From Macropodus opercularis (lineage: Eukaryota > Chordata > Actinopteri > Anabantiformes > Osphronemidae), in contig CM061097.1 of the NCBI GenBank assembly GCA_030770545.1, positions 21,016,501 to 21,080,500 of the forward strand: 64,000 nucleotides of DNA, given 5' to 3'. Of the stretch, positions 35,201-47,069 are shown piece by piece. The notes under the pieces were generated by a model, which saw nothing but the letters and a program-made list of their open reading frames with translations, did not search any database and had not been told where the DNA came from. Numbering within the stretch: the first letter of the stretch is position 1; each line of letters opens with the position of its first letter. The translations under genes were made by a program, and so were the position numbers.

Positions 35201-36615
35201 CATACTTCCTGACAGGTTTTCCATGATGAGCTGTCCTCTATGCGTCTGTGGGTGTCCATGCATGTGTCCGACCACAGTGGCTTCCACTACCGCCAGTTCT
35301 TACTGAAAGAGCTGATAACTGAGCTCGAGACTCCAGCTTGTACCGACATCCCTTCATCCCAGCACCGGTCCAGCACCGTTCCTAGCAGCAGTCCCCAGCA
35401 TCATAGCCACGGCCAGGCCAACGGAGAGTCGCCAGGAGCTGAGGCAGCAGCTGAGGCAGCAGCTGAGGAAGAGCGGCAGCTCAGCTTCTCCACACTGGTT
35501 CAGCTCTTCCATGCGGAGATGGAACTGTGCTCAGACCTGATTCAGTCCTTTCCTGGCCACGAGACACTCTGGAGTCACAGGTGAGGATAGGAGGCTGAAG
35601 GCATTTCTAGTTTTGCAATCGCTTAATACTATACATGAAAGTCATGTATTCAGTGTGCTCTTAATCCCGCTTCCTTTCTGTTTAATGTGCTAATGTTGCG
35701 CAAGGTTTACTATGCTGAGTTTCAGTTTTTCCATCTCATCAAGGAACTGAGACCCTTCAACATGAAGCTGCTTTTGTGTTCTTAAAGTGCACGCTGCAGT
35801 CATCTTGTTTTTCCCCTAAATACTGGCGCTTTAGGAGAATTTGGCCACGTGGTTCACATAAATGTGTTGACTTATCAAGAAGATTCATTCACGCTGCCTC
35901 TAACGATAAATCTTATCGGACCTAAGGTGCAAATAATGAGAAAAGCCTCCCGAGCTCAAAGGCATTAGTGGTGTGTTCTGTGTCCTAGTCTAGTGTAGGT
36001 CGCCCCACACAGCCTCATAACAAGCAGGAACTGTTGGTTGTGGGTGTAACTGCTAATGTTCTTGTAACTCTTGCAATTGTGGAGAGATGTGTTTTGAAGG
36101 CAGGTAACAAGAGTTTAGCCTGGTGGATAAACCACTACCAGCCACCAGAGAGCTATAATAACACATCCATGTATTTTACCTTATATCGCTGTACATTTTA
36201 ATAAGATGCCTGATGTATTGTTGCTTCCAGACGTCATGTCTTCTACCTTTGGCAAAATTTGAGGAGGGAGCCCCGTCATCAGTGCAGCAGCAATGGAGGC
36301 ATCGAGCCCGTCCAGCTGAATGACAGTGATCCAGTCCTGCCAGCGGTCGAGGCTCAGAGCTGTGCAGGCCAAAAGGAGCGTATGAATGGACGAGGGAATG
36401 CTAGTGAGCCCATGGAGGTGGATGGGGCGTCCTTGCCAGATTCACGTGACAGCAAACGCCTGAAGAGAGGCGTCCCGCTTCCCGCCCCCCTCGCCCTGCC
36501 CTCAGAGTACGGCTTTGTAAATGGTATCCTGGACCGGTGCACAAACCCTGAGCAGAGACGCTTCGCCCTGGCATACAAGAAATGGTTAGACACCGTCATT
36601 GGTCAGCAGCCTTGA
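29205..36615 (+). CDS. ptar1: protein prenyltransferase alpha subunit repeat-containing 1, complete, 7 coding exons
   Basis: PTAR1 is the alpha subunit of geranylgeranyltransferase type III; with RABGGTB it prenylates the SNARE YKT6 and the F-box protein FBXL2. Coding exons: 29205-29290, 30585-30754, 33732-33798, 34017-34121, 34311-34557, 35216-35580, 36231-36615. All introns are GT-AG and phases close to 474 residues (human 402). ATG 29205 has A at -3 and G at +4. The N-terminus EVDVLVQRVVKDITNAFKRN and ARYNRSPIVLVENKLGVESW match human almost fully. PPTA repeat motifs are visible at WIHRRWVLQ (139-147), NYNAWSHRIWVLQ (205-217) and HETLWSHRRHVFYLW (about 339-353). The extra length lies in the low-complexity linker of exon 6 (Ser/His/Ala/Glu-rich) and in exon 7, where EPMEVDG and KRLKR are conserved landmarks. 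The gene is divergent from mamdc2. Confidence 0.97.
29535..29559. repeat. (GCTA)n microsatellite in ptar1 intron 1
   Basis: Six GCTA units, each a half of an NheI-like palindrome, close to the promoter. Confidence 0.9.
31263..32121 (-). mobile_element. degraded Tc1-like transposon, copy B
   Basis: Same family as the copy at 24205-25404 but in opposite orientation. The minus strand holds one open frame of 136 codons (31947-31537) reading LDDPQNYWQHILWTDETKTE, EKKGPDHQHLHL, SFWTGPVRAWTSTRLRCCDL, with the intact WTDETK first-Asp motif. The central QDNDPKH region is deleted or scrambled, so the catalytic triad is broken. The right end (AGTCTTTTTCTTGCAGCTGT on the minus strand) lies at 31263; the left half is truncated at about 32121. 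It sits in ptar1 intron 2. Confidence 0.9.
32601..33016 (+). mobile_element. solo LTR with 5-bp target duplication ATAAC
   Basis: The 416-base segment begins TGTTAGAGG and ends ACCCAACA (TGTT...AACA), flanked by exact ATAAC repeats at 32596-32600 and 33017-33021. AATAAA at 32856-32861 sits in a TATA-like context about 155 bases before the end, giving plus polarity. No internal retroviral coding sequence adjoins it. Within ptar1 intron 2, same strand as the gene. The body does not visibly resemble the LTR at 22729. Confidence 0.82.
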
Positions 36616-36925
36616 GTACAGCCACATCCTTTCTTTGCTTTGAAGTTGCCTTTAGAAAAGGGTTAGGATTAACGCACCCATCTGTACACCAACCTTAGAG
36701 TCCGGAGTCTTGTCCTGATAGCGAGTGTTATTCCTTAGAAACCTTTGCTTTCTCTTAAGCTTCGCCTGAGCCAGTTCCCCTTCAGAACGGAAATCTGTCT
36801 GTGTTCTGCTCTAGTTTCAGCTGTCTCCGTGCCTCAGGTCAAATTTCCACTTGTTTTATTTCTTGGTGTCCATCTGGGTGGTACTTCATTTCCATTAAGC
36901 AAATAAACTCGACACTTCCAAGACG
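36616..36925 (+). other. ptar1: ptar1 3' UTR with likely polyadenylation signal
   Basis: AATAAA at 36902-36907 is the first canonical signal after the stop, 287 bases downstream. Other AATAAA sites at about 37650, 38386 and 38481 leave room for longer 3' UTR forms, as in human PTAR1, whose 3' UTR is long. Confidence 0.6.
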
Positions 36926-39900
36926 ATGGACAGTGTCTGTGCAGAAGCGAGGGCAGAGTGAAAAACATCATGACTAAAACTCAGCTGGACACGATAAACT
37001 GGATTTATTGCAGACTGTTACACACTTTGAAGGTGATAATCGTTTGATTTTCAGTTCTACATTTATTCCTCTGTAGATGGTTGTGTTGAAATTCACCTGG
37101 CTGCCACTTGATTGAAGCACAGTCACACAGCAGTTTGCTTTTCCTCGGAGCCTCCTCAGGTTCCCGTTCTGAAGGCGTTAACGTCTGTCAGCTCCGTGTC
37201 TCGTGGTCTTGTGTCGACCCCTTGGTTGCTGCTCCTGGTGGATTTCGGTAAAGCCTAACTATGTAGCTAAGTGCTAGGTTACAGTAGCTTACACCAACGC
37301 TAGAGCTAAAAGCTAACGTCAAGCTGAAGTCAGGGTAGTAAGTTGAGTCTTATATTAAGTCGACCTGAATCACTACAGGAAGAAAGTTTGCTCCTGCAGT
37401 TGAGCTGCACGGACGCTAGGGAAGAGCGTTTCCCCAACATTCACTGGTGCTATCTGTTACAGGTGTGTAGCGAACAACAGGTGGACACTGAACAGCACTT
37501 TGGACTATTTTATAATGACCGTGACCATATGACAACTGTTTTTAAAATATTAGCTGTCATACACAGACAACTTGCAAAATGTCCACACTACACAGCAACT
37601 AAATGCAGTGTCCTGCTATTGTTTCATCGAGACTCTGTCAATATTCGTGAAATAAATTCCCAACCACTACAGCACAATATGTTTGCAGTAGAGCCCTTTG
37701 TATTTTTAATAATGAATTACTTTTTGAAAACTACAGCTATGAGAGACGTGCAGCAGAGCAGGTACTATTATCTCAAAACCTCTAGTGTTCATGCCTCGTT
37801 CTTTTGAGTCATGACTTAGATGAACCTCATCACCTTCTAATAGCATAAATATGAAATAGGTCAAAATGTAGATGAAATGATGAGTAGCCCCCCTTTGGTT
37901 GGTCCCATGTGGAAGTTTCTCATCTCATCAACATAATGGGCTGCAGTTCTGAAAGGAAGGAAGCATAGAACGGCTTGTTTTCACCGGGGTGTGAGTGGTT
38001 GGCCAGAGAAAGAAGGGATGCATTTGGTCTGCGTGCAGTGTCTACAGGCTGGTTAGCTCCCGGTCGCAATGTGCTTCCACGTGCTCAACGTCTCCACCGG
38101 GTTACAAGATGCTTTACCACCTCCGATCACTGTGTACATCAACATAGATAATCTTGAAACTAATATTTTGAGCCATTCTTTAGGTTTTGTCATTAGGAAG
38201 GGGTGCATATCACACTACGTCGGTGGGTATTTTAACGTCCTTACAGACCTAGAACACAGAACTTTTATTACAAGACTATCTATGCAGAAATGTTTTTAAA
38301 GGTTCAACAAGCTTTTAAAAAATAATGTAGCTTCTCTTTTTCTGTTAATTTATTCTGTACTTGACTTCGTGAGGGCCGTGTTCTCAATAAATAATCCTAC
38401 CATCTTGTAATTTCTATTTATTTATAGAGTAAAATATTTTATTGTCACCTTCAGTGTTTTGTCATCTGCTTACCAAGGTAATAAAGCTCATCTGGGATAA
38501 AGTGTTTACCTGCTGTGTGTGTCTGTCTGGGTTGACTCACCTTCCTGCAGGTTGGAGCATTTCACTCACATTCGACAACGTTCATATATTTGGGAGCTTT
38601 TTGAAGTCGTTTACATCAGTTAGCTTTGATTTCACATTTGAGGTGTGACTGAGCACACGGCACAGTTACTGTCCATTAGATAAAACGTATCACAGCATTA
38701 ACGTGAAGAAACGCTCTTTTCTAATTTGTCGGCTGGGTTTCCGTTGCCCTTCAAAAATCACCAACACGCTATTTGCCTCGTTCTGACCTCGTTTGGATAG
38801 AAACATCCTGCCTGAAAGCAGTGATGGACAGTAAACTGCCATCCTTCGTCTGCGGATGATGTTTTCCCAGCATATAGAAGATGATCCTGGTTAGATTTTT
38901 AGAAGGATTGTTCCGTAGCTTTGTATCCATAATGACAATCAGTATTATCCCAGTCAATCTGCTAACGGGTTTAGTTTTTTTTATTAAAAGCAGAAGCTAA
39001 AACCTATAATTTCCTGAAGCATTCATGTCCTTAGCTTCATGTGAAAAAGCCCATTTGGCAATAATTACGCTCTAAAAGCATGTGACATCTGGATTTAGGC
39101 AGTTTCTCATTCTTTCAAGTTGACTGTCTCAGGCTCAGTGGAGAATTCCTTCAGGTCTCACAGATGTTCAGTTTGTGTGTCAGTCTGACTTTCACTTAGA
39201 CTGAAGCCCTGCCAGTCGACTTGCCACCGTTCTCCTTACAGCTCATCCTCTCAGGGACAGTAAGATGGGCACGTGCAGGATTTGAGCAGAGGCATAAACT
39301 GATGCGGTTTTATCATGTTGTCATATTTTGTGCCACGGAGGTCTGCAGTGGGAAACTTTCCTTTAATTCATCTGGTGACAGGTAGATGCCAGTGAAAAGC
39401 GGCAGAGATGCAGCTGACGACCGATCCCAGGCCTACTGCTGTGGAGGAGGGATTTCAGTGCTGGGGAGGGAAAACTGCACATTTGAAATCAATCTGGTAA
39501 GTATTAGGATGCGAAGGAGGCTGAAGGCGTGAGAACATACAGACACCAAGTGGTCAAACAAAACCAAAAGTGCTCACATGCAGGCCTGCGTTTTTCCTGC
39601 TGGCAGCAGAGACATTTCAGAATATACAAAATATCCATATTCAATGCAGTTCAAGTTAGATGTGTTCAGTACAAAGTACTAAATACTAGTAGTAAATCAG
39701 TTAAAGGGTGTATATCACACATGTTTATTTAAACAGGCTGCGTAAACATGAACACTGGAAGACAAACAGTTGCCATGATGGCAATAAACGAAAACACAAA
39801 CAACGGCAACAAACTAAAACATTGTTTGACATGCACACAAAATAAATGAATAGTGAGGTAACTAATACAAAGGAAATGGCCTTTTACCTCTGAGCTCTGA

Positions 39901-41639
39901 GCACTGATGTACAGTAACATAACATGCTTACGTAGCTGGTAATGGTTTTATATTGCAATTCATAGAAATGTCATTCTGTCTGAACAAGATGTGGAGTTAA
40001 GAGCAAGAGGCAAGAGAGACTTCACTGACTGAGTGATTGAGCCAAATCACGTACACCTCAACTAAGGCCTATAGGCAGATATGATAAAACATTTCTAATA
40101 CCCCCTGTAAAAAATTCGGTATGACTTTCAATATTCCAACACATAGTGAGAAAGACAATAGAAACTTACTGTGCATTTGCAATAAGGATCAGGTCACGTT
40201 CTCTCTTCTGCTCTTTCATCCTCCTCCAGTCTTGGGCCGTGTTGTTCCAGTCTCCTTAGTTTTCTCTGGAGGCAGCTCTGGGTGAAACCTTACATCTGTA
40301 GCTACAGCCCCTCTTGTTTGTGGATTTGGATCCAGAGGCTCGGTGGCGTGTGTAGCTTCCTGCTCGGTTTTTCCACTTGAATCAGAAGTGATTCCAAAAA
40401 AGTGACCCATCTGGTCTAATGTCAGCAAAAGTCTGCTACTGTCTGATTATAGTTCAAACCGCAGTCTGGGCTTCCTACCTCCTCACATCATCTGCCGTCT
40501 TTCTGTTGGTTTGGGTCTCTTACTGTCTACAACTGCAGAATGTATCTCCTGTGGTATTTGTTCCCATGGGACCTGAAATGTTTCCCGTATTGAGATGTGG
40601 AAGGTCCGCTGCTTTGATCGTCGTTTCCTGTGTCGACATGTGTGATGTGCCTGATGATCGTGATAGAGACTCGGAGAATAACACACTACTGCTCATTGGT
40701 GAAGAAGATGAGACAGGTTGAAGGTCCAACAGAACTATTTCAGTTTCTAAAACAAGAAAATGATTTAAGGCCTAATATGCTGTATCTGTGCCAATATGAG
40801 GATTGTGAACTTAGACGACAGATACTGATCTGATCAATTATAAGCAACGACAGCACCTAATAATAATAATAATACAATAAAACTTAAGGTGAGCTCAACA
40901 CCGACACACTGAACTAACTAACTACACACCTAATTTGAAGGCATTCGGGAGTTTCCTGAGCTGAATGACCGGTAGCAGATCAGCAATGTGGTCCTGCTGT
41001 ACTGACAGCTTAGATATTATCTACATGGTGTTCGACCAACAACCAACACTCAACACTACAAAACCAAAGAACTCACCAAAGACAGAGACTCCACCATGAC
41101 TCATGGGCAGGGACTGTGTGGAGAGGGAGGCAGGCTTCTTCTTCCAGGGAGTCCAGAGCAGAGTCTGTCCCGGAGCCAACACCTGAGCTGCTGACCAAGG
41201 CCCAGCAGAGACGAAGAACATCACTCAAAGACCTGCAGACGTGCAGGTTAAATAAAGGACAAACACACTGAAGCACAGTTTTTACTGCAATAACTGCTCT
41301 GATGCTGCTAAAACAATGCACTAACGTCTGTAGCTGGATCGGTGCAATGATGGATGTGTGTGTATTCATTCTTATTTACTATTAGTATTATTTTGACTTT
41401 TTATGAATGATGCACTGACCGGAGAGCACTGTAAATGTGACAGTGACATTAAAGACCTGTTCTATTCTTAGGCAACACCTTGTAGATGGTGTCTTTGATT
41501 TCCTCACAGGTTGGTCATTATCCTCACAGGAAAGCAGAGCGTGGTGAAGAATTACCACTGGAAGCCATCACTTCTCTGCATCAGCGTAAAGCCATAAACA
41601 CCCAAATCAACCAAACATGCAGCTGAATTTTACCGCTCC
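36926..41639. other. spacer between ptar1 and apba1
   Basis: No recognised gene. A 154-codon open frame at 37343-37807 (plus) has no known resemblance and no ATG in good context; it may be chance or part of a long ptar1 3' UTR. Three possible minus-strand exons at 41232-41077, 40688-40524 and 40415-40216 are treated separately. Confidence 0.45.
40216..41232 (-). other. possible small spliced gene, unrecognised (weak)
   Basis: Three minus-strand segments are bounded by plausible splice sites: 41077-41232 (acceptor CTGCAG, donor TTTG|GTGAGT), 40524-40688 (acceptor GAGCAG, donor ACA|GTAAGA) and 40216-40415 (acceptor ACATTAG, ending at a stop in PKTGGG). One frame combination stays open through all three junctions (phase 1 each time) and includes SMSHGG, RRSKQRTF and HFFGITSDSSGKTEQ. 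I recognise no family, and no start exon was found. It could be a lncRNA, a lineage-specific gene or coincidence. Confidence 0.15.
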
Positions 41640-41699
<60 letters not shown>

Positions 41700-41716
41700 T
41701 TCTTCTTCTTCTTCTT
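41640..41716. repeat. (ATC)n/(TTC)n microsatellite upstream of apba1
   Basis: About 19 ATC units followed by about 5 TTC units, roughly 200 bases upstream of the probable apba1 exon 1. Confidence 0.95.
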
Positions 41717-41829
41717 GTATTTCGCGTCTGTGCGCACACCCAGTGAAATGCGTGTAGGTCAGGCAAACGGATGAAACAGCTGGAATATGTGAGTAATTCG
41801 CCAGGTCACACTGCAGCATCCCATCAGTC

Positions 41830-42013
41830 CAGCCCGGAGCAGCGACAGCGGACGGGCTGCTGGTTGTGTCCTATCACGGGGGAGGAGGGAGGGGCTGGCG
41901 GACGCACGCACACACGCACGCACACATACTCAGCAGCCGCTACAGGGAAGATGGAGGACGGAGAGGCTGCGGTGGCGCGGATCATCCCGCAGCAGCATCA
42001 CTGCTAAGACCCG
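41830..42013 (+). other. apba1: apba1 exon 1 (5' UTR) and promoter side
   Basis: A CpG-rich block spans about 41830-42360. A strong donor CCCG|GTGAGT at 42013/42014 follows, and it pairs in order with the acceptor TTTTAG at 49981-49985 before the first coding exon. The exact transcription start is not determined. The exon carries an upstream ATG at 41951 that opens an 18-codon frame ending at TAA 42005-42007. Confidence 0.55.
41951..42007 (+). other. upstream ORF in apba1 5' UTR
   Basis: ATG in good context (A at -3, G at +4: gaagATGG) opens MEDGEAAVARIIPQQHHC and stops six bases before the exon-1 donor. If exon 1 is as proposed, every transcript from this promoter would carry it, and translation of apba1 would depend on leaky scanning or reinitiation. 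A second, 3-codon upstream frame (MDS) lies at 50015-50026 in the coding exon's leader. Confidence 0.5.
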
Positions 42014-45000
42014 GTGAGTTCTCCTGCGTTCGCCCGCAGCACGACGCGCCGATGCGGAGCCGCAGACCGATCGGCGGCTGCGCTGCGGTTGCTCCGGTGC
42101 TTCCGAGCGTCGTCGCGCCGTTGCCGCCTGTCTGAGGAGTGGCTCGGAGGGAGTGCCCTGATTGAGATGGACGAGAGCGCAGCGCTGGGCGTGTGTGCCA
42201 GGCTTTGTGCGGGGCAGGGGCGCAACCGCCCACCGGGTTGACGTGAGCGAAGCGGCCCGTGGAGGCCCTGCTGCTGGCAGGTGCAGAGTCCCGGCAGAGC
42301 CGGTCACACGCCAGGCAGCGCTCCGAGCCGCTTCACGGCCGTTTGATGCTGGTTTTTGCAGGGGGAGACTCGAGTCCTGTTAAAGCACAACGCAGCTTGG
42401 TCATCACCAAGAAGCAAAATCACGCACAGGCCGTGTGCGCGCGTGCGTGTTGTGCGTGCGCGTTGTTGACAGAGATGCGGCAGGTTACTTTCTGGCCGAG
42501 CAGTGTGTCTGAGCTGCAGCTTCACGCATCACTGAGGCTGGTTTCATCCCGTAGACTGGGCTGATGGATCAGTTGGGTCCAACTAACTGAATCACTGACG
42601 GACTTGCAGGTGTAATGTCACTGTCTGCAGACAAGACACAAAAACAGAGCAAACTGATCTACTGGATGTTCACACTGGGGCTTTTTCAACTAAGTGCCCA
42701 CAAATGGGGAAGAGAAAATGAAAATACATGAAGTGAGCACACTCGTGATTAACCTAGTCTGAAGGCAGTTTAAAGGAAGGTGCAGAAAGAGGCATAAGAC
42801 AATCAGAGGAGACGCAGACTCGTGTTTTTGTGCGTGAACATCTGAAATCAATGGACGCAGCCGTGTGTGACTGTTTAGGATGAGTCAGCAGCAAATGAAG
42901 CCTCGTCTCAGCTCGCTGTCAACCTGCAGACTCCAGTCGCCACGATTCACAGGGTTCCTTCACTCAGTGAGCGCAGTGTGTGAGCGGAAGCAGCTCACTT
43001 GTTGCTCAGTGCTGGTGTGTGCGAGCCATCTAGGAGACGTGGCCGTGTTCATCGCCGCAGGTCACAGGTCATCGCGTTCGAACCTGTGACCCTCCGCTGC
43101 TAAGGCTCAGCTTTCTTCATGTGTGGAAGTTAGTTAGGAAGGAGACTTGTTGTTTGTGGAGTTTGTGTTGTGTAGCAGCTGCTGTCTGGCTCAGCGTGAC
43201 AATCTCATTTGCCAACACAATACGGATCTTACTGCTTTATGCAAATATAGTTTCATGTGCCTCCAGCTGGTTTTAATCAAAGCAGAAGGCTGTTGTCTTG
43301 AGTGAATGAGACGTATACATGTGCGGCTTTGTTTATATCTGTTGCTAAAGTTTTCGTCAGCATCCGATGCTGATGTCGAGGACGTAGGGTTAAGAGAACG
43401 AACGTTCATTTCAGTTTGCTCTCGGTTCATTTTAAACTGGGTTTAGTTTGCTCGTCTACTGCAGTAACAGCTACAAACCGAACCAGCTCTGTAGCTGTAG
43501 CAGAACAGAACTGAACGACTCAAAGTCACATTCGCCTCATTGCTGGGTCTGTTCTCTTACTGTTTGTATTCATACTTCATCTGATTTAAGATGCAGTGTC
43601 AGACCTGTTGCAGTGTCTGATGGGATGTTCGCATTTTGTTCCTTGGCTTTAGTAGAAATATGATGAAAGCACTGACATCTGTGTCTTCATAGTGAATCAG
43701 TATAATGTTTGTGAGCCTCTGACTGGTGTGACAGTAGGCATTAATTACGCCCAGTAGCAGTAAATATAATCTGCGGGAAGTTGTTTTGAGGAGCGATCTG
43801 TTCGCTTAGCGTGATCCAAACTACTGAAGCTCCGCGTTGAATAACTATGTGTCAGGTCGAGGCCTCGCCACCAGGGAGTGAAGCGAACAGTGGCGACGGC
43901 TACAGAGAGCAGCGGGTTTGGAAGCGACGGCGCTGTCTGCTCAAGTTCCTGACGTGAGCAAACACATTTGCATTTAATTGTCCAAAGCTAATAACAATAA
44001 TAAGTATGTCGCCAGCTGCGTTTTTGAGCTGCAGGCTGACATGGCCGTGATCATGCAGCATTAATTATCATGAAACGCTGATGTGGCGCAACCTGCATTA
44101 CTCTCTACTGAAAGAGCAGGAACAAGCGGCGCTGACTGACCGTCCGTCAGCATAACATCAACCCGTCCTGCTTCCTGTCCAAAGGTTGTGTTCGTTCGGT
44201 CGAGCTCTGATGTGTCTGTGAGCTGGTAAACAACAGTGAAACACAGATGGTACTGATGCTCAGAGCTGAGCTAAAAACGTGGGACTGCCGTTTCCCAGGA
44301 AACACTGATTAAAGTTCGTGTAGCGTTCCACAGTTTGTACACTGACACTGAGCGGATGCAGCGTCAGGCGTTAGTGTTAGCCTGCGTCACAGGTGGACCT
44401 GGTGGTGTTTATGTCACCAGCTGATGATTTGTTGTTGTCTGTTTGTGTGTTTTCGCTCTGACCTGTTGCAGTCTTTACGTCATGAACGACTATTTGTGCT
44501 CATACAACAGGTTGAGGGCAGATTTTCCATTAAGGACACGGCAGCACAGTGTTCATCACACGCTCAGATGAGGCGTTTAGGGCCCGTAGGACAAGAGCAT
44601 GGCTCCACTTACAGAAAACACAGATGTGTTCATGTGGATTTCAACACTGTGTGTTGCATTGTGGCTGGCTGGTCTACTGGTAAGTCACAGCTAAGGGCCA
44701 GGGTTTGAATGTCCTCCCCTCGTCTCAGCTGCCACAGACCAGAGGCAGTTGGATCCGTTGGTCTGAGGTGTGTGTTGGGCCTGGATGTGAGCTGTGATGA
44801 TGACTCTGGGTGAGTCTACGCGTCACTGAACTGTCCTGACGACAGTGATGCTCAGCTTGAAGGTCTCTCTGACTTAACTATAATTGTATCTATCTATCAG
44901 CCACAGGTTCACAGGTTCCAAGATTAACAAGTGTTATTCACACAAAACCGCGTCCAAACACAGTGAGCCTCGCTGGACTGAAGCAGTCGTTTTTAAGCGC

Positions 45001-47069
45001 GCAGCTTAAACCTGTCTACCTGTCGGAGAGGTGGGGGCTGCCACCTGCAACACACACATAGCCGTCATTCAGCCCTTCTGAACTGGATTTTCAGCTGTCT
45101 CGGTCTTGGTCCAGTCATCGTTGTATCATCTTCTCTCTATTCCCACCGCTTCACATTGGTGCCTTACGAAGGGAACCAGCAGCTCATCTGTTTCCCTTCA
45201 GATAGTTCCATCCATACGCGGTTCTGTAAAGCTTTAGAGGTTTATCTGTATTTCTGCATAAAACTGACCTAAATTAGATTAGATTTACATCTAAAACTTA
45301 ATGGAATAGAGTTAAACTAGCAAATAAAAACATTACATTGTGGAAAACATTCGGGTTCCTCATATGTGAGGTTGTTTTTTATTTAATGTCATGTTGCATC
45401 TGAGTTTCATCTGTGTAGCAGATCTTCGTCCACTCGTTGGTCTCCTGGAAGCAGCTGCTCCACTGTAGCCCAGTGAGCGTCGCCCTGTGTCGGCCGTGAG
45501 GAGGCCGCGCTCAGTCACAAAGAGAAGTCGGCAGCCGGCGCATGTATGCGTCTGCTAAGGTTGCTGCTGGTTGGTGCTGGCGTGTCAGTGGGCAGGGAAG
45601 GGATCTCTGCGAGGCCGCCAAGCTCCGGCTCATGACCGGCTGCATCCATTTGGTGATGGGACTTTCTGCCTGCTTGAGCAGCCTGAGGCAAACACTTCAG
45701 CACTTAAAGCTGTGGTTGTGTAAGAAGCTGTAGCCACAGCCCAGCATTAACTGTGTGACGAGTGGCGAGTAGGTCATAAGTTGACATTGATGTTATGGCA
45801 ACAGTAACACAAAGTCAAAGTGTTGTCAAATCGAGCCTCTGCAAAAACAGCAGGTTATTGTCTGAAACCCTCAACTGTCCCTGACACCAGACAGGATGAG
45901 ACTTGACCACAGTCTAGCGTCACGCTTCTCTATCGCATGTTTCTGACCCCTCACCATTATCAAGCCAGCTGAACTAAGTCTCTTGTTGTGAGGCCTGATT
46001 CTTCACATGCTGAGTGTGTAGCTGAAGCCCATGAGACCGGACCACTGATCCATGTGGTCCATGACTTCACGGGCTAAACACCTGAGAGTTGAGGCGTTGA
46101 TAGCAGGAGTGTGTCTGAAGGTTTCCCATCCTCACACACGCCTCTTAACGCGCCTCAGAGCAGCAGCTGATTCACCACCGAAGCGGAGGAATTAAATACG
46201 TGGTGGCGTATGTCCCACAGTCTGGTTTCAGACCTGTCACGCCCCAATTCATAGGACGTCAACTGCATTTGAGAGCATCTGAGCAGTGTCAACAGAAACA
46301 CTGGCTTTTTCCACAGGTCTGTGTTTTGATCCGTTAACTGAGTGAATGGTGACACAAACAGAACCAGGGCAGCTCCTCAGGCTGCTGCGTTATCACATGT
46401 TCAGCCACTCGCAGTGTTTCGCTCTGCTCCAAACTCGCTTGACGTGAAATGGCTGTGGGAAGAATCAGACCCTCGCCCCTGTTTCACATTCTGACTGTCT
46501 CATGGCCTCGTGTTTCTTTTCCTTCAGCTTAGAGACAAGCAGCCAAGAGTAACATCGGGGCGGTCTGTAAACTGGACCTGTCTGTGGTTCCTGACAGACA
46601 CACGCTGCCAACACAAGCAATCCAGGACTTAGTCTGTACCACTGATTAGACGCCAAATCAGGAAAAGACACTTGATGTTAGACCTTAAACAGGAGCTTCA
46701 GTGTAAAACCACCCACAGCTCCATGAAAGCTTGATCTCTGGAGCTGGAAGCTTTATTTCCTTCATGGAACATGTTTGACTCATTCCCACGTGTCTGAACT
46801 CTCTCCCTGGTCTCTGATGATGTTGATCTCAGTTTGAGATGTTTGTGCATTTAAGTCCTGCTTCCTACTGGAGGGTCACTCAGCTCCACACCTGCCCTGA
46901 GACACTGAACAGCAACCTCCTCTCCAGCTCCACTGTGCTGCGTCATTCATAACACAACTGTTTGGCAATTTTCACCTGGGTGGGTATAAAGACGTCTGTC
47001 TGACTCCGAACGGCATCAGGCTGAGTCACTGAGAGAGAGGCAGGCGACGCACAGCATCCAGTCTAACTA
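42014..47069. other. apba1 intron 1, first part
   Basis: No exon or transposon recognised in 5 kb. The first 400 bases continue the CpG-rich block. A TATA-like GGGTATAAAG stands at 46982-46991, just before the satellite. Homeodomain-like TAATTA cores occur near 43743 and 44062. Confidence 0.5.

Noticed and set aside
37343..37807. 154-codon plus-strand frame after ptar1
   Set aside because: No known resemblance, no good ATG context and AT-rich codon use unlike the neighbouring genes; chance or ptar1 3' UTR is more likely.
41607..41819. poly-Asp protein on the minus strand
   Set aside because: It is the translation of the ATC microsatellite.
46982..47050. TATA-driven alternative promoter in apba1 intron 1
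   Set aside because: One GGGTATAAAG word with no downstream open exon or donor that fits is not enough.
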